Of a stretch of 64,000 bases of DNA, positions 51,577-63,418 are shown in pieces; the stretch's first letter is position 1, and each line of letters starts with the position of its first letter. Below the pieces are notes generated by a model. It was not told the origin of the DNA and did not search any database. It saw only the letters and a program-made list of their open reading frames with translations. The stretch lies in assembly GCA_963678705.1 (NCBI GenBank), contig OY783204.1:13340759-13404758 (forward strand), in the 5' to 3' direction. Source of the DNA: Panorpa germanica (Eukaryota > Arthropoda > Insecta > Mecoptera > Panorpidae). The position numbers and the translations under genes were made by a program.

Positions 51577-51589
51577 TTTGTAGCTTCAA
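51577..51589. repeat. Target-site duplication, right copy
   Basis: Identical TTTGTAGCTTCAA after the tRNA-like head; the unit sequence then resumes with gaaactac. Confidence 0.93.
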
Positions 51590-52382
51590 GAAACTACAGA
51601 TTTTATATATAGCAGGTCGAGAACGGCTTTCTAGGGTTTCTGTACTATTTGCACCGATAAGGATCACATTATCGTTGGCAAAACATATGTCTACACAACC
51701 TTTCGAGTGAGAAACACAGATCTCGTCGAATACCATGTTCCAGAGCTCAGGCCCCATTACAGATCGCTGAGGACAACCTTTAGATAGTTGCCTTTTCATG
51801 GAACGGTAATCGGTTTGTAAAATAATGTTCGACAATGAAAATAGTTCTCCATAGCGCAGTAGACGTACCTATAGGTTTTTGCCGGTCTAATTCTTTGAAG
51901 GTCACTTGGCCACCGGACATCAACAAAGGCACACTGAATTTCTATAAATATTTCATATACATACTTGTACTTATGCCTACTTACTTACCATTTGTTTGTT
52001 ACCATTGAATGTTCATGAACGATCAATCACTATTTCCGAAAAACCGCATATATTGTTCACTTATAACAATTAATACACTCTCATTATTATTTAAAACACG
52101 CATTTATATAAACTAATTCTTGTGCTTTAATATTATTCATAGTTAATGTTATTCGACTTACTTGATAGTGGGCGGCAACCTTTTGTCTTCCGTATATTTG
52201 TAGTGTTTATATGAGGTCTTCCTTATATATCTCTACAGATTTCTTGAATTCTAAACCACTTGATGTTTTAGCACTAACACTAACCTAACTATTATCACTT
52301 TTTTTGTCTATCGCACTTATTAATGTCTTATATCAAACATCAAAGTTACAAATTTGAGGTTATTTTTATAAAACCGCGTGTA

Positions 52383-53959
52383 CGCGTAATGAAAAATTCG
52401 TTTTTAACACTGGTTTCCAACTGTCAAACTTTTGTAAAAACACTTTGTTTAGGGTAAATTAACACAAATTTAAAACAAACTTAAATACTTTTCGTTTGAA
52501 AAAGTATTCATATAATTTATTAAATTTTTTTCCATAATTAATTTCTCACTTTTAATCACTTTTTTCGCCTAAAGTAGCAGGAGCCGATCACACACATAGT
52601 AGATAGGAACCACTTGTGTTGCAAAGCAATATTAACGTCCTTGTAAACCATTACGTATGTCTTCCTTTTTGTATTAAGTCCCATCTGTCTTGCCAGAGCT
52701 TATGCATGTATGCATTCATCTCTTTGGCAATATATTTGGTATCGTCTCCAGACTTTTATCCTACAGCCGCATTAACTTTAAATCCTCGAAATTTGTCGCA
52801 ATAATTTTAAATCATCAAAATTTGATTTTTTTAGTTCTAGCGTAATTTGTACTTGAGTAAGTGCATGAGTGATTTTTTAATCTAAAGGAATTGTCCCCAA
52901 TATCATTTGCACCAGTTCTGTAGATACAGTTCTGCAACAACGCGTCAACGTCAATAACATAGTTCTTTGCATTGAAGATCTGGAAAATTAATCCTGAAAT
53001 ACCATGCCGAAGCACAATACACAACTATTAGCATAAATGCCCCCTTGTATAGTGTCGGCATAGTTGCCGAGTTTAAGCTTCATTCCGTCCTTGTGACACG
53101 CGCAAGGTGTGTTACAAGTTTATCATTCGTTGTTACTGTATTTGTTTCGTAGCTTTGTAGCTTCAAGAAACTACAGATTTTATATATAGCAGGTCGAGAA
53201 CGGCTTTCTAGGGATTCTGTACTATTTGCACCGATAAGGATCACATTATCGTTGGCAAAACATATGTCTACACAACCTTTCGAGTGAGAAACACAGATCT
53301 CGTCGAATACCATGTTCCAGAGCTCAGGCCCCATTACAGATCGCTGAGGACAACCTTTAGATAGTTGCCTTTTCATGGAACGGTAATCGGTTTGTAAAAT
53401 AATGTTCGACAATGAAAATAGTTCTCCATAGCGCAGTAGACGTACCTATAGGTTTTTGCCGGTTTAATTCTTTGAAGGTCAATTGGCCACCGGACATCAA
53501 CAAAGGCACACTGAATTTCTATAAATATCTCATATACATACTTGTACTTATGCCTACTTACTTACCATTTGTTTGTTACCATTGAATGTTCATGAACGAT
53601 CAATCACTATTTCCGAAAAACCGCATATATTGTTCACTTATAACAATTAATACACTCTCATTATTATTTAAAACACGCATTTATATAAACTAATTCTTGT
53701 GCTTTAATATTATTTATAGTTAATGTTATTCGACTTACTTGATAGTGGGCGGCAACCTTTTGTCTTCCGTATATTTGTAGTGTTTATATGAGGTCTTCCT
53801 TATATATCTCTACAGATTTCTTGAATTTTAAACAACTTGATGTTTTAGCACTAACACTAACCTAATTATTATCACTTTTTTTGTCTATCGCACTTATTAA
53901 TGTCTTATATCAAACATCAAAGTTACAAATTTGAGGTTATGTTTATAAGACCGCGTGTA
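52383..53959. repeat. Satellite unit 34, subtype H2, short form (1577 bp)
   Basis: Carries the H2 marks of unit 32. I saw no difference from unit 36 in the stretches compared by eye. Confidence 0.97.
52628..53521 (-). pseudogene. R1-like RT relic, unit 34 (H2)
   Basis: B/C frame open 53080-53412; thumb broken as in unit 32. Confidence 0.78.
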
Positions 53960-55536
53960 CGCGTAATGAAAAATTCGTTTTTAACACTGGTTTCCAACTG
54001 TCAAACTTTTGTAAAAACACTTTGTTTAGGGTAAATTAACACAAATTTAAAACAAACTTAAATACTTTTCGTTTGAAAAAGTATTCATATAATTTATTTA
54101 ATTTTTTTCCATAATTAATTTCTCACTTTTAATCACTTTTTTCGCCTAAAGTAGCAGAAGCCGATCACACACATAGTAGATAGGAACCACTTGTGTTGCA
54201 AAGCAATATTAACGTCCTTGTAAACCAATACGTAAGTCTTCCTTTTTGTATTAAGTCCCATCTGTCTTGCCAGAGCTTATGCATGTATGCATTCATCTCT
54301 TTGGCAATATATTTGGTATCGTCTCCAGACTTTTATCCTACAGCCGCATTAACTTTAAATCCTCGAAATTTGTCGCATTAATTTTAAATCATCAAAATTT
54401 GATTTTTTCAGTTCTAGCGTAATTTGTACTTGAGTAAGTGCATGAGTGATTTTTAAATCTAAAGGAATTGTCCCCAATATCATTTGCACCAGTTCTGTAG
54501 ATACAGTTCTGCAACAACGCGTCAACGTCAATAACATAGTTCTTTGCATTAAAGATCTGGAAGATTGATCCTGTAATACCATGCCGAAGCACAATACACA
54601 ACTATTAGCATAAATGCCCCCTTGTATAGTGTCGGCATAGTTGCCGAGTTTAAGCTTCATTCCGTCCTTGTGACACGCGCAATGTGTGTTACAAGTTTAT
54701 CATTCGTTGTTACTGTATTTGTTTCGTAGCTTTGTAGCTTCAAGAAACTACAGATTTTATATATAGCAGGTCGAGAACGGCTTTCTAGGGTTTCTGTACT
54801 ATTTGCACCGATAAGGATCACATTATCGTTGGCAAAACATATGTCTACACAACCTTTCGAGTGAGAAACACAGATCTCGTCGAATACCATGTTCCAGAGC
54901 TCAGGCCCCATTACAGATCGCTGAGGACAACCTTTAGATAGTTGCCTTTTCATGGAACGGTAATCGGTTTGTAAAATAATGTTCGACAATGAAAATAGTT
55001 CTCCATAGCGCAGTAGACGTACCTATAGGTTTTTGCCGGTCTAATTCTTTGAAGGTCACTTGGCCACCGGACATCAACAAAGGCACACTGAATTTCTATA
55101 AATATTTCATATACATACTTGTACTTATGCCTACTTACTTACCATTTGTTTGTTACCATTGAATGTTCATGAACGATCAATCACTATTTCCGAAAAACCG
55201 CATATATTGTTCACTTATAACAATTAATACACTCTCATTATTATTTAAAACACGCATTTATATAAACTAATTCTTGTGCTTTAATATTATTCATAGTTAA
55301 TGTTATTCGACTTACTTGATAGTGGGCGGCAACCTTTTGTCTTCCGTATATTTGTAGTGTTTATATGAGGTCTTCCTTATATATCTCTACAGATTTCTTG
55401 AATTCTAAACCACTTGATGTTTTAGCACTAACACTAACCTAACTATTATCACTTTTTTTGTCTATCGCACTTATTAATGTCTTATATCAAACATCAAAGT
55501 TACAAATTTGAGGTTATTTTTATAAAACCGCGTGTA
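53960..55536. repeat. Satellite unit 35, subtype H1, short form (1577 bp)
   Basis: Carries the H1 marks of unit 31 with an empty SINE site (gctttgtagcttcaagaaac). Confidence 0.97.
54205..55098 (-). pseudogene. R1-like RT relic, unit 35 (H1)
   Basis: Frames open 54657-54989 and 54355-54660, matching unit 31. Confidence 0.78.
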
Positions 55537-57113
55537 CGCGTAATGAAAAATTCGTTTTTAACACTGGTTTCCAACTGTCAAACTTTTGTAAAAACACTTT
55601 GTTTAGGGTAAATTAACACAAATTTAAAACAAACTTAAATACTTTTCGTTTGAAAAAGTATTCATATAATTTATTAAATTTTTTTCCATAATTAATTTCT
55701 CACTTTTAATCACTTTTTTCGCCTAAAGTAGCAGGAGCCGATCACACACATAGTAGATAGGAACCACTTGTGTTGCAAAGCAATATTAACGTCCTTGTAA
55801 ACCATTACGTATGTCTTCCTTTTTGTATTAAGTCCCATCTGTCTTGCCAGAGCTTATGCATGTATGCATTCATCTCTTTGGCAATATATTTGGTATCGTC
55901 TCCAGACTTTTATCCTACAGCCGCATTAACTTTAAATCCTCGAAATTTGTCGCAATAATTTTAAATCATCAAAATTTGATTTTTTTAGTTCTAGCGTAAT
56001 TTGTACTTGAGTAAGTGCATGAGTGATTTTTTAATCTAAAGGAATTGTCCCCAATATCATTTGCACCAGTTCTGTAGATACAGTTCTGCAACAACGCGTC
56101 AACGTCAATAACATAGTTCTTTGCATTGAAGATCTGGAAAATTAATCCTGAAATACCATGCCGAAGCACAATACACAACTATTAGCATAAATGCCCCCTT
56201 GTATAGTGTCGGCATAGTTGCCGAGTTTAAGCTTCATTCCGTCCTTGTGACACGCGCAAGGTGTGTTACAAGTTTATCATTCGTTGTTACTGTATTTGTT
56301 TCGTAGCTTTGTAGCTTCAAGAAACTACAGATTTTATATATAGCAGGTCGAGAACGGCTTTCTAGGGATTCTGTACTATTTGCACCGATAAGGATCACAT
56401 TATCGTTGGCAAAACATATGTCTACACAACCTTTCGAGTGAGAAACACAGATCTCGTCGAATACCATGTTCCAGAGCTCAGGCCCCATTACAGATCGCTG
56501 AGGACAACCTTTAGATAGTTGCCTTTTCATGGAACGGTAATCGGTTTGTAAAATAATGTTCGACAATGAAAATAGTTCTCCATAGCGCAGTAGACGTACC
56601 TATAGGTTTTTGCCGGTTTAATTCTTTGAAGGTCAATTGGCCACCGGACATCAACAAAGGCACACTGAATTTCTATAAATATCTCATATACATACTTGTA
56701 CTTATGCCTACTTACTTACCATTTGTTTGTTACCATTGAATGTTCATGAACGATCAATCACTATTTCCGAAAAACCGCATATATTGTTCACTTATAACAA
56801 TTAATACACTCTCATTATTATTTAAAACACGCATTTATATAAACTAATTCTTGTGCTTTAATATTATTTATAGTTAATGTTATTCGACTTACTTGATAGT
56901 GGGCGGCAACCTTTTGTCTTCCGTATATTTGTAGTGTTTATATGAGGTCTTCCTTATATATCTCTACAGATTTCTTGAATTTTAAACAACTTGATGTTTT
57001 AGCACTAACACTAACCTAATTATTATCACTTTTTTTGTCTATCGCACTTATTAATGTCTTATATCAAACATCAAAGTTACAAATTTGAGGTTATGTTTAT
57101 AAGACCGCGTGTA
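55537..57113. repeat. Satellite unit 36, subtype H2, short form (1577 bp)
   Basis: Third complete H1-H2 dimer ends here; H2 marks as in unit 32. Confidence 0.97.
55782..56675 (-). pseudogene. R1-like RT relic, unit 36 (H2)
   Basis: B/C frame open 56234-56566; thumb broken as in unit 32. Confidence 0.78.
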
Positions 57114-58669
57114 CGCGTAATGTAAAATTCGTTTTTAACACTGGTTTCCAACTGTCAAACTTTTGTAAAAACACTTTGTTTAGGATAAATTAACACAAAT
57201 TTAAAACAAACTTAAATACTTTTCGTTTGAAAAAGTATTCATATAATTTATTTAATTTTTTTCCATAATTCATATCTCACTTTTAATCACTTTTTTCACC
57301 TAAAGTAGCAGGAGCCGATCACACACATAGTAGTTTGCAACCACTTGTGTTGCAAAGCAATATTAACGTCCTTGTAAACCAATACGTAGGTCTTCTTTTT
57401 TTGTATTAAGTCCCATCTGTCTTGCCAGAGCTTATGCATATATGCATTCATCTCTTTGGCAATATATTTGGTATCGTCTCCAGACTTTTATCCTACAGCC
57501 GCATTAACTTTAAATCCTCATAATTTGTCGCAATAATTTTAAATCATCAAAATTTGATTTTTTTAGTTCTAGCGTAATTTGTACTTGAGTAAGTGCATGA
57601 GTGATTTTTAAATCTAAAGGAATTGTCCCCAATATCACTTGCACCACTTCTGTAGATACAGTTCTGCAACAACGCGTCATCGTCAATAACATAGTTCTTT
57701 GCATGGAAGATCTGGAAGATTGATCCTGTAATACCATGCCGAAGCACAATACACAACTATTAGCATAAATGCCCCTTTGTATAGTGTCGGCATAGTTGCC
57801 GAGTTTAAGCTTCATTCCGTCCTTGTGACACGCGCAAGGTGTGTTACAAGTTTATCATTCGTTGTTACTGTATTTGTTTCGTAGCTTTGTAGCTTCAAGA
57901 AACTACAGATTTTATATATAGCAGGTCGAGAACGGCTTTCTACGGTTTCTGTACTATTTGCACCGATAAGGATCACATTATCGTTGGCAAAACATATGTC
58001 TACACAACCTTTCGAGTGAGAAACACAGTTCTCGTCGAATACCATGTTCCAGAGCTCAGGCCCCATTACAGATCGCTGAGGATAACCTTTAGATAGTTGC
58101 CTTTTCATGGAACGGTAATCGGTTTGTAAAATAATGTTCCACAATGAAAATAGTTCTCCATAGCGCAGTAGACGTACCTATAGGTTTTTGCCGGTCTAAT
58201 TCTTTGAAGGTCACTTGGCCACCGGACATCAACAAAGGCACACTGAATTTCTATAAATATCTCATATACATACTTGTACTTATGCCTACTTACTTCCATT
58301 TGTTTGTTACCATTGAATGTTCATGAACGATCAATCACTATTTCCAAGAAAACCGCATATATTGTTCACTTAATCACTTATAACAATTAATACACTCTCA
58401 TTATTATTTAAAACACGCATTTATATAAACTAATTCTTGTGTTTTAATATTATTTATAGTTAATGTTATTCGTCTTCCGTATATTTGTAGTGTTTATATG
58501 AGGTCTTCCTTATATATCTCTACAGATTTCTTGAATTTTAAACAACTTGATGTTTTAGCACTAACACTAACCTAATTATTATCACTTTTTTTGTCTATCG
58601 CACTTATTAATGTCTTATATCAAACATGAAAGTTACAAATTTGAGGTTATGTTTATAAGACCGCGAGCA
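57114..58669. repeat. Satellite unit 37, mosaic with deletions (1556 bp)
   Basis: Left part has A-like cataattcatatc with G-like tcctcataatttg. It lacks 30 bases at 58472/58473 (ttattcgtcttccg) and one base in cttacttccatttg. Confidence 0.95.
57359..58253 (-). pseudogene. R1-like RT relic, unit 37
   Basis: The motif A frame is visible as an open stretch here (58105-58299, with IEIQCAFVDVRWP) and overlaps the B/C frame (57812-58144) in another frame, which shows the A-to-B frameshift directly. Thumb frame open 57510-57815. Confidence 0.8.
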
Positions 58670-60246
58670 CGCGTAATGAAAAATTCGTTTTTAACACTGG
58701 TTTCCAACTGTCAAACTTTTGTAAAAACACTTTGTTTAGGGTAAATTAACACAAATTTAAAACAAACTTAAATACTTTTCGTTTGAAAAAGTATTCATAT
58801 AATTTATATAATTTTTTTCCATAATTAATTTCTCACTTTTAATCACTTTTTTCACCTAAAGTAGCAGGAGCCGATCACACACATAGTAGATAGGAACCAC
58901 TTGTAATGCAAAGCAATATTAACGTCCTTGTAAACCAATACGTAGGTCTTCCTTTTTGTATTAAGTCCCATCTGTCTTGCCAGAGCTTATGCATATATGC
59001 ATTCATCTCTTCGGCAATATATTTGGTATCGTCTCCAGACTTTTATCCTACAGCCGCATTAACTTTAAATCCTCGAAATTTGTCACATTAATTTTAAATC
59101 ATCAAAATTTGATTTTTTCAGTTCTAGCGTAATTTGTACTTGAGTAAGTGCATGAGTGATTTTTAAATCTAAAGGAATTGTCCCCAATATCATTTGCACC
59201 AGTTCTGTAGATACAGTTCTGCAACAACGCGTCAACGTCAATAACATAGTTCTTTGCATTGAAGATCTGGAAGATTGATCCTGTAATACCATGCCGAAGC
59301 ACAATACACAACTATTAGCATAAATGCCCCCTTGTATAGTGTCGGCATAGTTTCCGAGTTTAAGCTTCATTCCGTCCTTGTGACAAGCGCAAGGTGTGTT
59401 ACAAGTTTATCATTCGTTGTTACTGTATTTGTTTCGTAGCTTTGTAGCTTCAAGAAACTACAGATTTTATATATAGCAGGTCGAGAACGGCTTTCTAGGG
59501 TTTCTGTACTATTTGCACCGATAAGGATCACATTATCGTTGGCAAAACATATGTCTACACAACCTTTCGAGTGAGAAACACAGATCTCGTCGAATACCAT
59601 GTTCCAGAGCTCAGGCCCTATTACAGATCGCTGAGGACAACCTTTAGATAGTTGCCTTTTCATGGAACGGTAATCGGTTTGTAAAATAATGTTCGACAAT
59701 GAAAATAGTTCTCCATAGCGCAGTAGACGTACCTATAGGTTTTTGCCGGTCTAATTCTTTGAAGGTCACTTGGCCACCGGACATCAACAAAGGCACACTG
59801 AATTTCTATAAATATCTCATATACATACTTGTACTTATGCCTACTTACTTACCATTTGTTTGTTACCATTGAATGTTTATGAACGATCAATCACTATTTC
59901 CGAAAAACCGCATATATTGTTCACTTATAACAATTAATACACTCTCATTATTATTTAAAACACGCATTTATATAAACTAATTCTTGTGCTTTAATATTAT
60001 TTATAGTTTATGTTATTCGACTTACTTGATAGTGGGCGGCAACCTTTTGTCTTCCGTATATTTGTAGTGTTTATATGAGGTCTTCCTTATATATCTCTAC
60101 AGATTTCTTGAATTTTAAACAACTTGATGTTTTAGCACTAACACTAACCTAATTATTATCACTTTTTTTGTCTATTGCACTTATTAATGTCTTATATCAA
60201 ACATCAAAGTTACAAATATGAGGTTATGTTTATAAGACTGCGTGTA
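58670..60246. repeat. Satellite unit 38, C-like, short form (1577 bp)
   Basis: Has gcgtcaacgtc and gcattgaagatc like C, but atgcatatatgc and gtaaaccaat unlike C. The left junction is altered (ccgcgagcacgcg). Private change cttgtaatgc. Confidence 0.95.
58915..59808 (-). pseudogene. R1-like RT relic, unit 38
   Basis: Frames open 59367-59699 (VIGPELW) and 59083-59370. Confidence 0.78.
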
Positions 60247-61832
60247 CGCGTAATGAAAAATTCGTTTTTAACACTGGTTTCCAACTGTCAAACTTTTGTA
60301 AAAACACTTTGTTTAGGGTAAATTAACACAAATTTAAAACAAACTTAAATACTTTTCGTTTGAAAAAGTATTCATATAATTTATTTAATTTTTTTCCATA
60401 ATTAATTTCTTACTTTTAATCACTTTTTTCACCTAAAGTAGCAGGAGCCGATCACACACATAGTAGATAGGAACCACTTGTGTTGCAAAGCAATATTAAC
60501 GTCCTTGTAAACCATTACGTAGGTCTTCCTTTTTGTATTAAGTCCCATCTGTCTTGCCAGAGCTTATGCATATATGCATTCATCTCTTTGGCAATATATT
60601 TGGTATCGTCTCCAGACTTTTATCCTACAGCCGCATTAACTTTAAATCCTCATAATTTTTCGCAATAATTTTAAATCATCAAAATTTGATTTTTTTAGTT
60701 CTAGCGTAATTTGTACTTGAGTAAGTGCATGAGTGATTTTTAAATCTAAAGGAATTGTCCCCAATATCACTTGCACCACTTCTGTAGATACAGTTCTGCA
60801 ACAACGCGTCATCGTCAATAACATAGTTCTTTGCATGGAAGATCTGGAAGATTGATCCTGTAATACCATGCCGAAGCACAATACACAACTATTAGCATAA
60901 ATGCCCCTTTGTATAGTGTCGGCATAGTTGCCGAGTTTAAGCTTCATTCCGTCCTTGTGACACGCGCAAGGTGTGTTACAAGTTTATCATTCGTTGTTAC
61001 TGTATTTGTATCGTAGCTTTGTAGCTTCAAGAAACTACAGATTTTATATATAGCAGGTCGAGAACGGCTTTCTAGGGTTTCTGTACTATTTGCACCGATA
61101 AGGATCACATTATCGTTGGCAAAACATATGTCTACACAACCTTTCGAGTGAGAAACACAGTTCTCGTCGAAAACCATGTTCCAGAGCTCAGGCCCTATTA
61201 CAGATCGCTGAGGACAACCTTTAGATAGTTGCCTTTTCATGGAACGGTAATCGGTTTGTAAAATAATGTTCGACAATGAAAATAGTTCTCCATAGCGCAG
61301 TAGACGTACCTATAGGTTTTTGCCGGTCTAATTCTTTGAAGGTCACTTGGCCACCGGACATCAACAAAAACACACTGAATTTCTATAAATATCTCATATA
61401 CTTACTTGTACTTATGCCTACTTACTTACCATTTGTTTGTTACCATTGAATGTTCATGAACGATCAATTACTATTTCCAAGAAAACCGCATATATTGTTC
61501 ACTTAAACACTTAAAACAATTAATACACTCTCATTATTATTTAAAACACACATTTATATAATCTAATTTTTGTGTTTTAATATTATTTATAGTTAATGTT
61601 ATTCGACTTACTTGATAGTGGGCGGCAACCTTTTGTCTTCCGTATATTTGTAGTGTTTATATGAGGTCTTCCTTATATATCTCTACAGATTTCTTGAATT
61701 TTAAACCACTTGATGTTTTAGCACTAACACTAACCTAACTATTATCACTTTTTTTGTCTATCGCACTTATTAATGTCTTATATCAAACATCAAAGTTACA
61801 AATTTGAGGTTATGTTTATAAGACCGCGTGTA
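60247..61832. repeat. Satellite unit 39, G/A-like mosaic
   Basis: Has tcctcataatttttcgc and tttttagttctag. Shares caacaaaaacacac and cacttaaacactt with unit 40. Confidence 0.95.
60492..61385 (-). pseudogene. R1-like RT relic, unit 39
   Basis: Frames open 60944-61276 and 60642-60947 (ends LLRKIMRI). Confidence 0.78.
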
Positions 61833-63418
61833 CGCGTAATGAAAAATTCGTTTTTAACACTGGTTTCCAACTGTCAAACTTTTGTAAAAACACTTTATTT
61901 AGGGTAAATTAACACAAATTTAAAACAAACTTAAATACTTTTCGTTTGAAAAAGTATTCATATAATTTATTTAATTTTTTTCCATAATTCATATCTTAAT
62001 TTAAAGCACTTTTTTCACCTAAAGTAGCAGGAGCCGATCACACACATAGTAGATTGGAACCACTTGTGTTGCAAAGCAATATTAACGTCTTTGTAAACCA
62101 ATACGTAGGTCTTCCTTTTTGTATTAAGTCCCATCTGTCTTGCCAGAGCTTATGCATATATGCATTCATCTCTTTGGCAATATATTTGGTATCGTCTCCA
62201 GACTTTTATCCTACAGCCGCATTAACTTTAAATCCTCATAATTTGTCGCAATAATTTTAAATCATCAAAATTTGATTTTTTTAGTTCTAGCGTAATTTGT
62301 ACTTGAGTAAGTGCATGAGTGATTTTTAAATCTAAAGGAATTGTCCCCAATATCACTTGCACCACTTCTGTAGATACAGTTCTGCAACAACGCGTCATCG
62401 TCAATAACATAGTTCTTTGCATGGAAGATCTGGAAGATTGATCCTGTAATACCATGCCGAAGCACAATACACAACTATTAGCATAAATGCCCCTTTGTAT
62501 AGTGTCGGCATAGTTGCCGAGTTTAAGCTTCATTCCGTCCTTGTGACACGCGCAAGGTGTGTTACAAGTTTATCATTCGTTGTTACTGTATTTGTTTCGT
62601 AGCTTTGTAGCTTCAAGAAACTACAGATTTTATATATAACAGGTCGAGAACGGCTTTCTAGGGTTTCTGTACTATTTGCACCGATAAGGATCACATTATC
62701 GTTGGCAAAACATATGTCTACACAACCTTTTTAGTGAGAAACACAGTTCTCGTCGAATACCATGTTCCAGAGCTCAGGCCCCATTACAGATCGCTGAGGA
62801 CAACCTTTAGATAGTTGCCTTTTCATGGAACGGTAATCGGTTTGTAAAATAATGTTCGACAATGAAAATAGTTCTCCATAGCGCAGTAGACGTACCTATA
62901 GGTTTTTGCCGGTCTAATTCTTTGAAGGTCACTTGGCCACCGGACATCAACAAAAACACACTGAATTTCTATAAATATCTCATATACATACTTGTACTTA
63001 TGCCTACTTACTTACCATTTGTTTGTTACCATTGAATGTTCATGAACGATCAATTACTATTTCCAAGAAAACCGCATATATTGTTCACTTAAACACTTAT
63101 AACAATTAATACACTCTCATTATTATATAAAACACGCATTTATATAATCTTATTCTTGTGTTTTAATATTATTTATAGTTAATGTTATTCTACTTACTTG
63201 ATAGTGGGCGGCAACCTTTTGTCTTCCGTATATTTGTAGTGTTTATATGAGGTCTTCCTTATATATCTCTACAGATTTCATGAATTTTAAACCACTTGAT
63301 GTTTTAGCACTAACACTAACCTAACTATTATCACTTTTTTTGTCTATCGCACTTATTAATGTCTTATATCAAACATCAAAGTTACAAATTTGAGGTTATG
63401 TTTATAAGACCGCGTGTA
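61833..63418. repeat. Satellite unit 40, G/A-like mosaic
   Basis: Left end A-like (cataattcatatc, gtagattgg), middle G-like (tcctcataatttg), right end like unit 39. Confidence 0.95.
62078..62971 (-). pseudogene. R1-like RT relic, unit 40
   Basis: A TAA between motifs B and C (ctttttagtgag at about 62728-62739) breaks the B/C frame. Thumb frame open 62228-62533. Confidence 0.78.

Larger units (their letters stand above)
50766..51944 (-). pseudogene. R1-like RT relic, unit 33 (H1), split by the SINE
   Basis: The SINE (51305-51576) lies between motif C and the thumb. The B/C frame runs by chance into the SINE (51407-51835), which gives a spurious 142-codon ORF. Thumb frame open 50916-51221. 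Confidence 0.8.
50521..52382. repeat. Satellite unit 33, subtype H1, interrupted by a SINE (1862 bp)
   Basis: Carries all H1 marks. It is 285 bases longer than units 31 and 35; the excess equals a 272-base insertion plus a 13-base duplication. Confidence 0.97.
47367..57113. repeat. Higher-order repeat: H1-H2 dimer, three copies (period 3154 bp)
   Basis: Units 31-32, 33-34 and 35-36 are the most alike block in the window; I found one substitution (unit 32) and one SINE (unit 33) separating copies in the parts compared by eye. The preceding unit 30 is H2-like, so the pattern may extend one half-step left. Confidence 0.92.

Noticed and set aside
51407..51835. 142-codon minus-strand ORF in unit 33
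   Set aside because: Chance read-through from the RT relic into the SINE; it exists in no sister unit.
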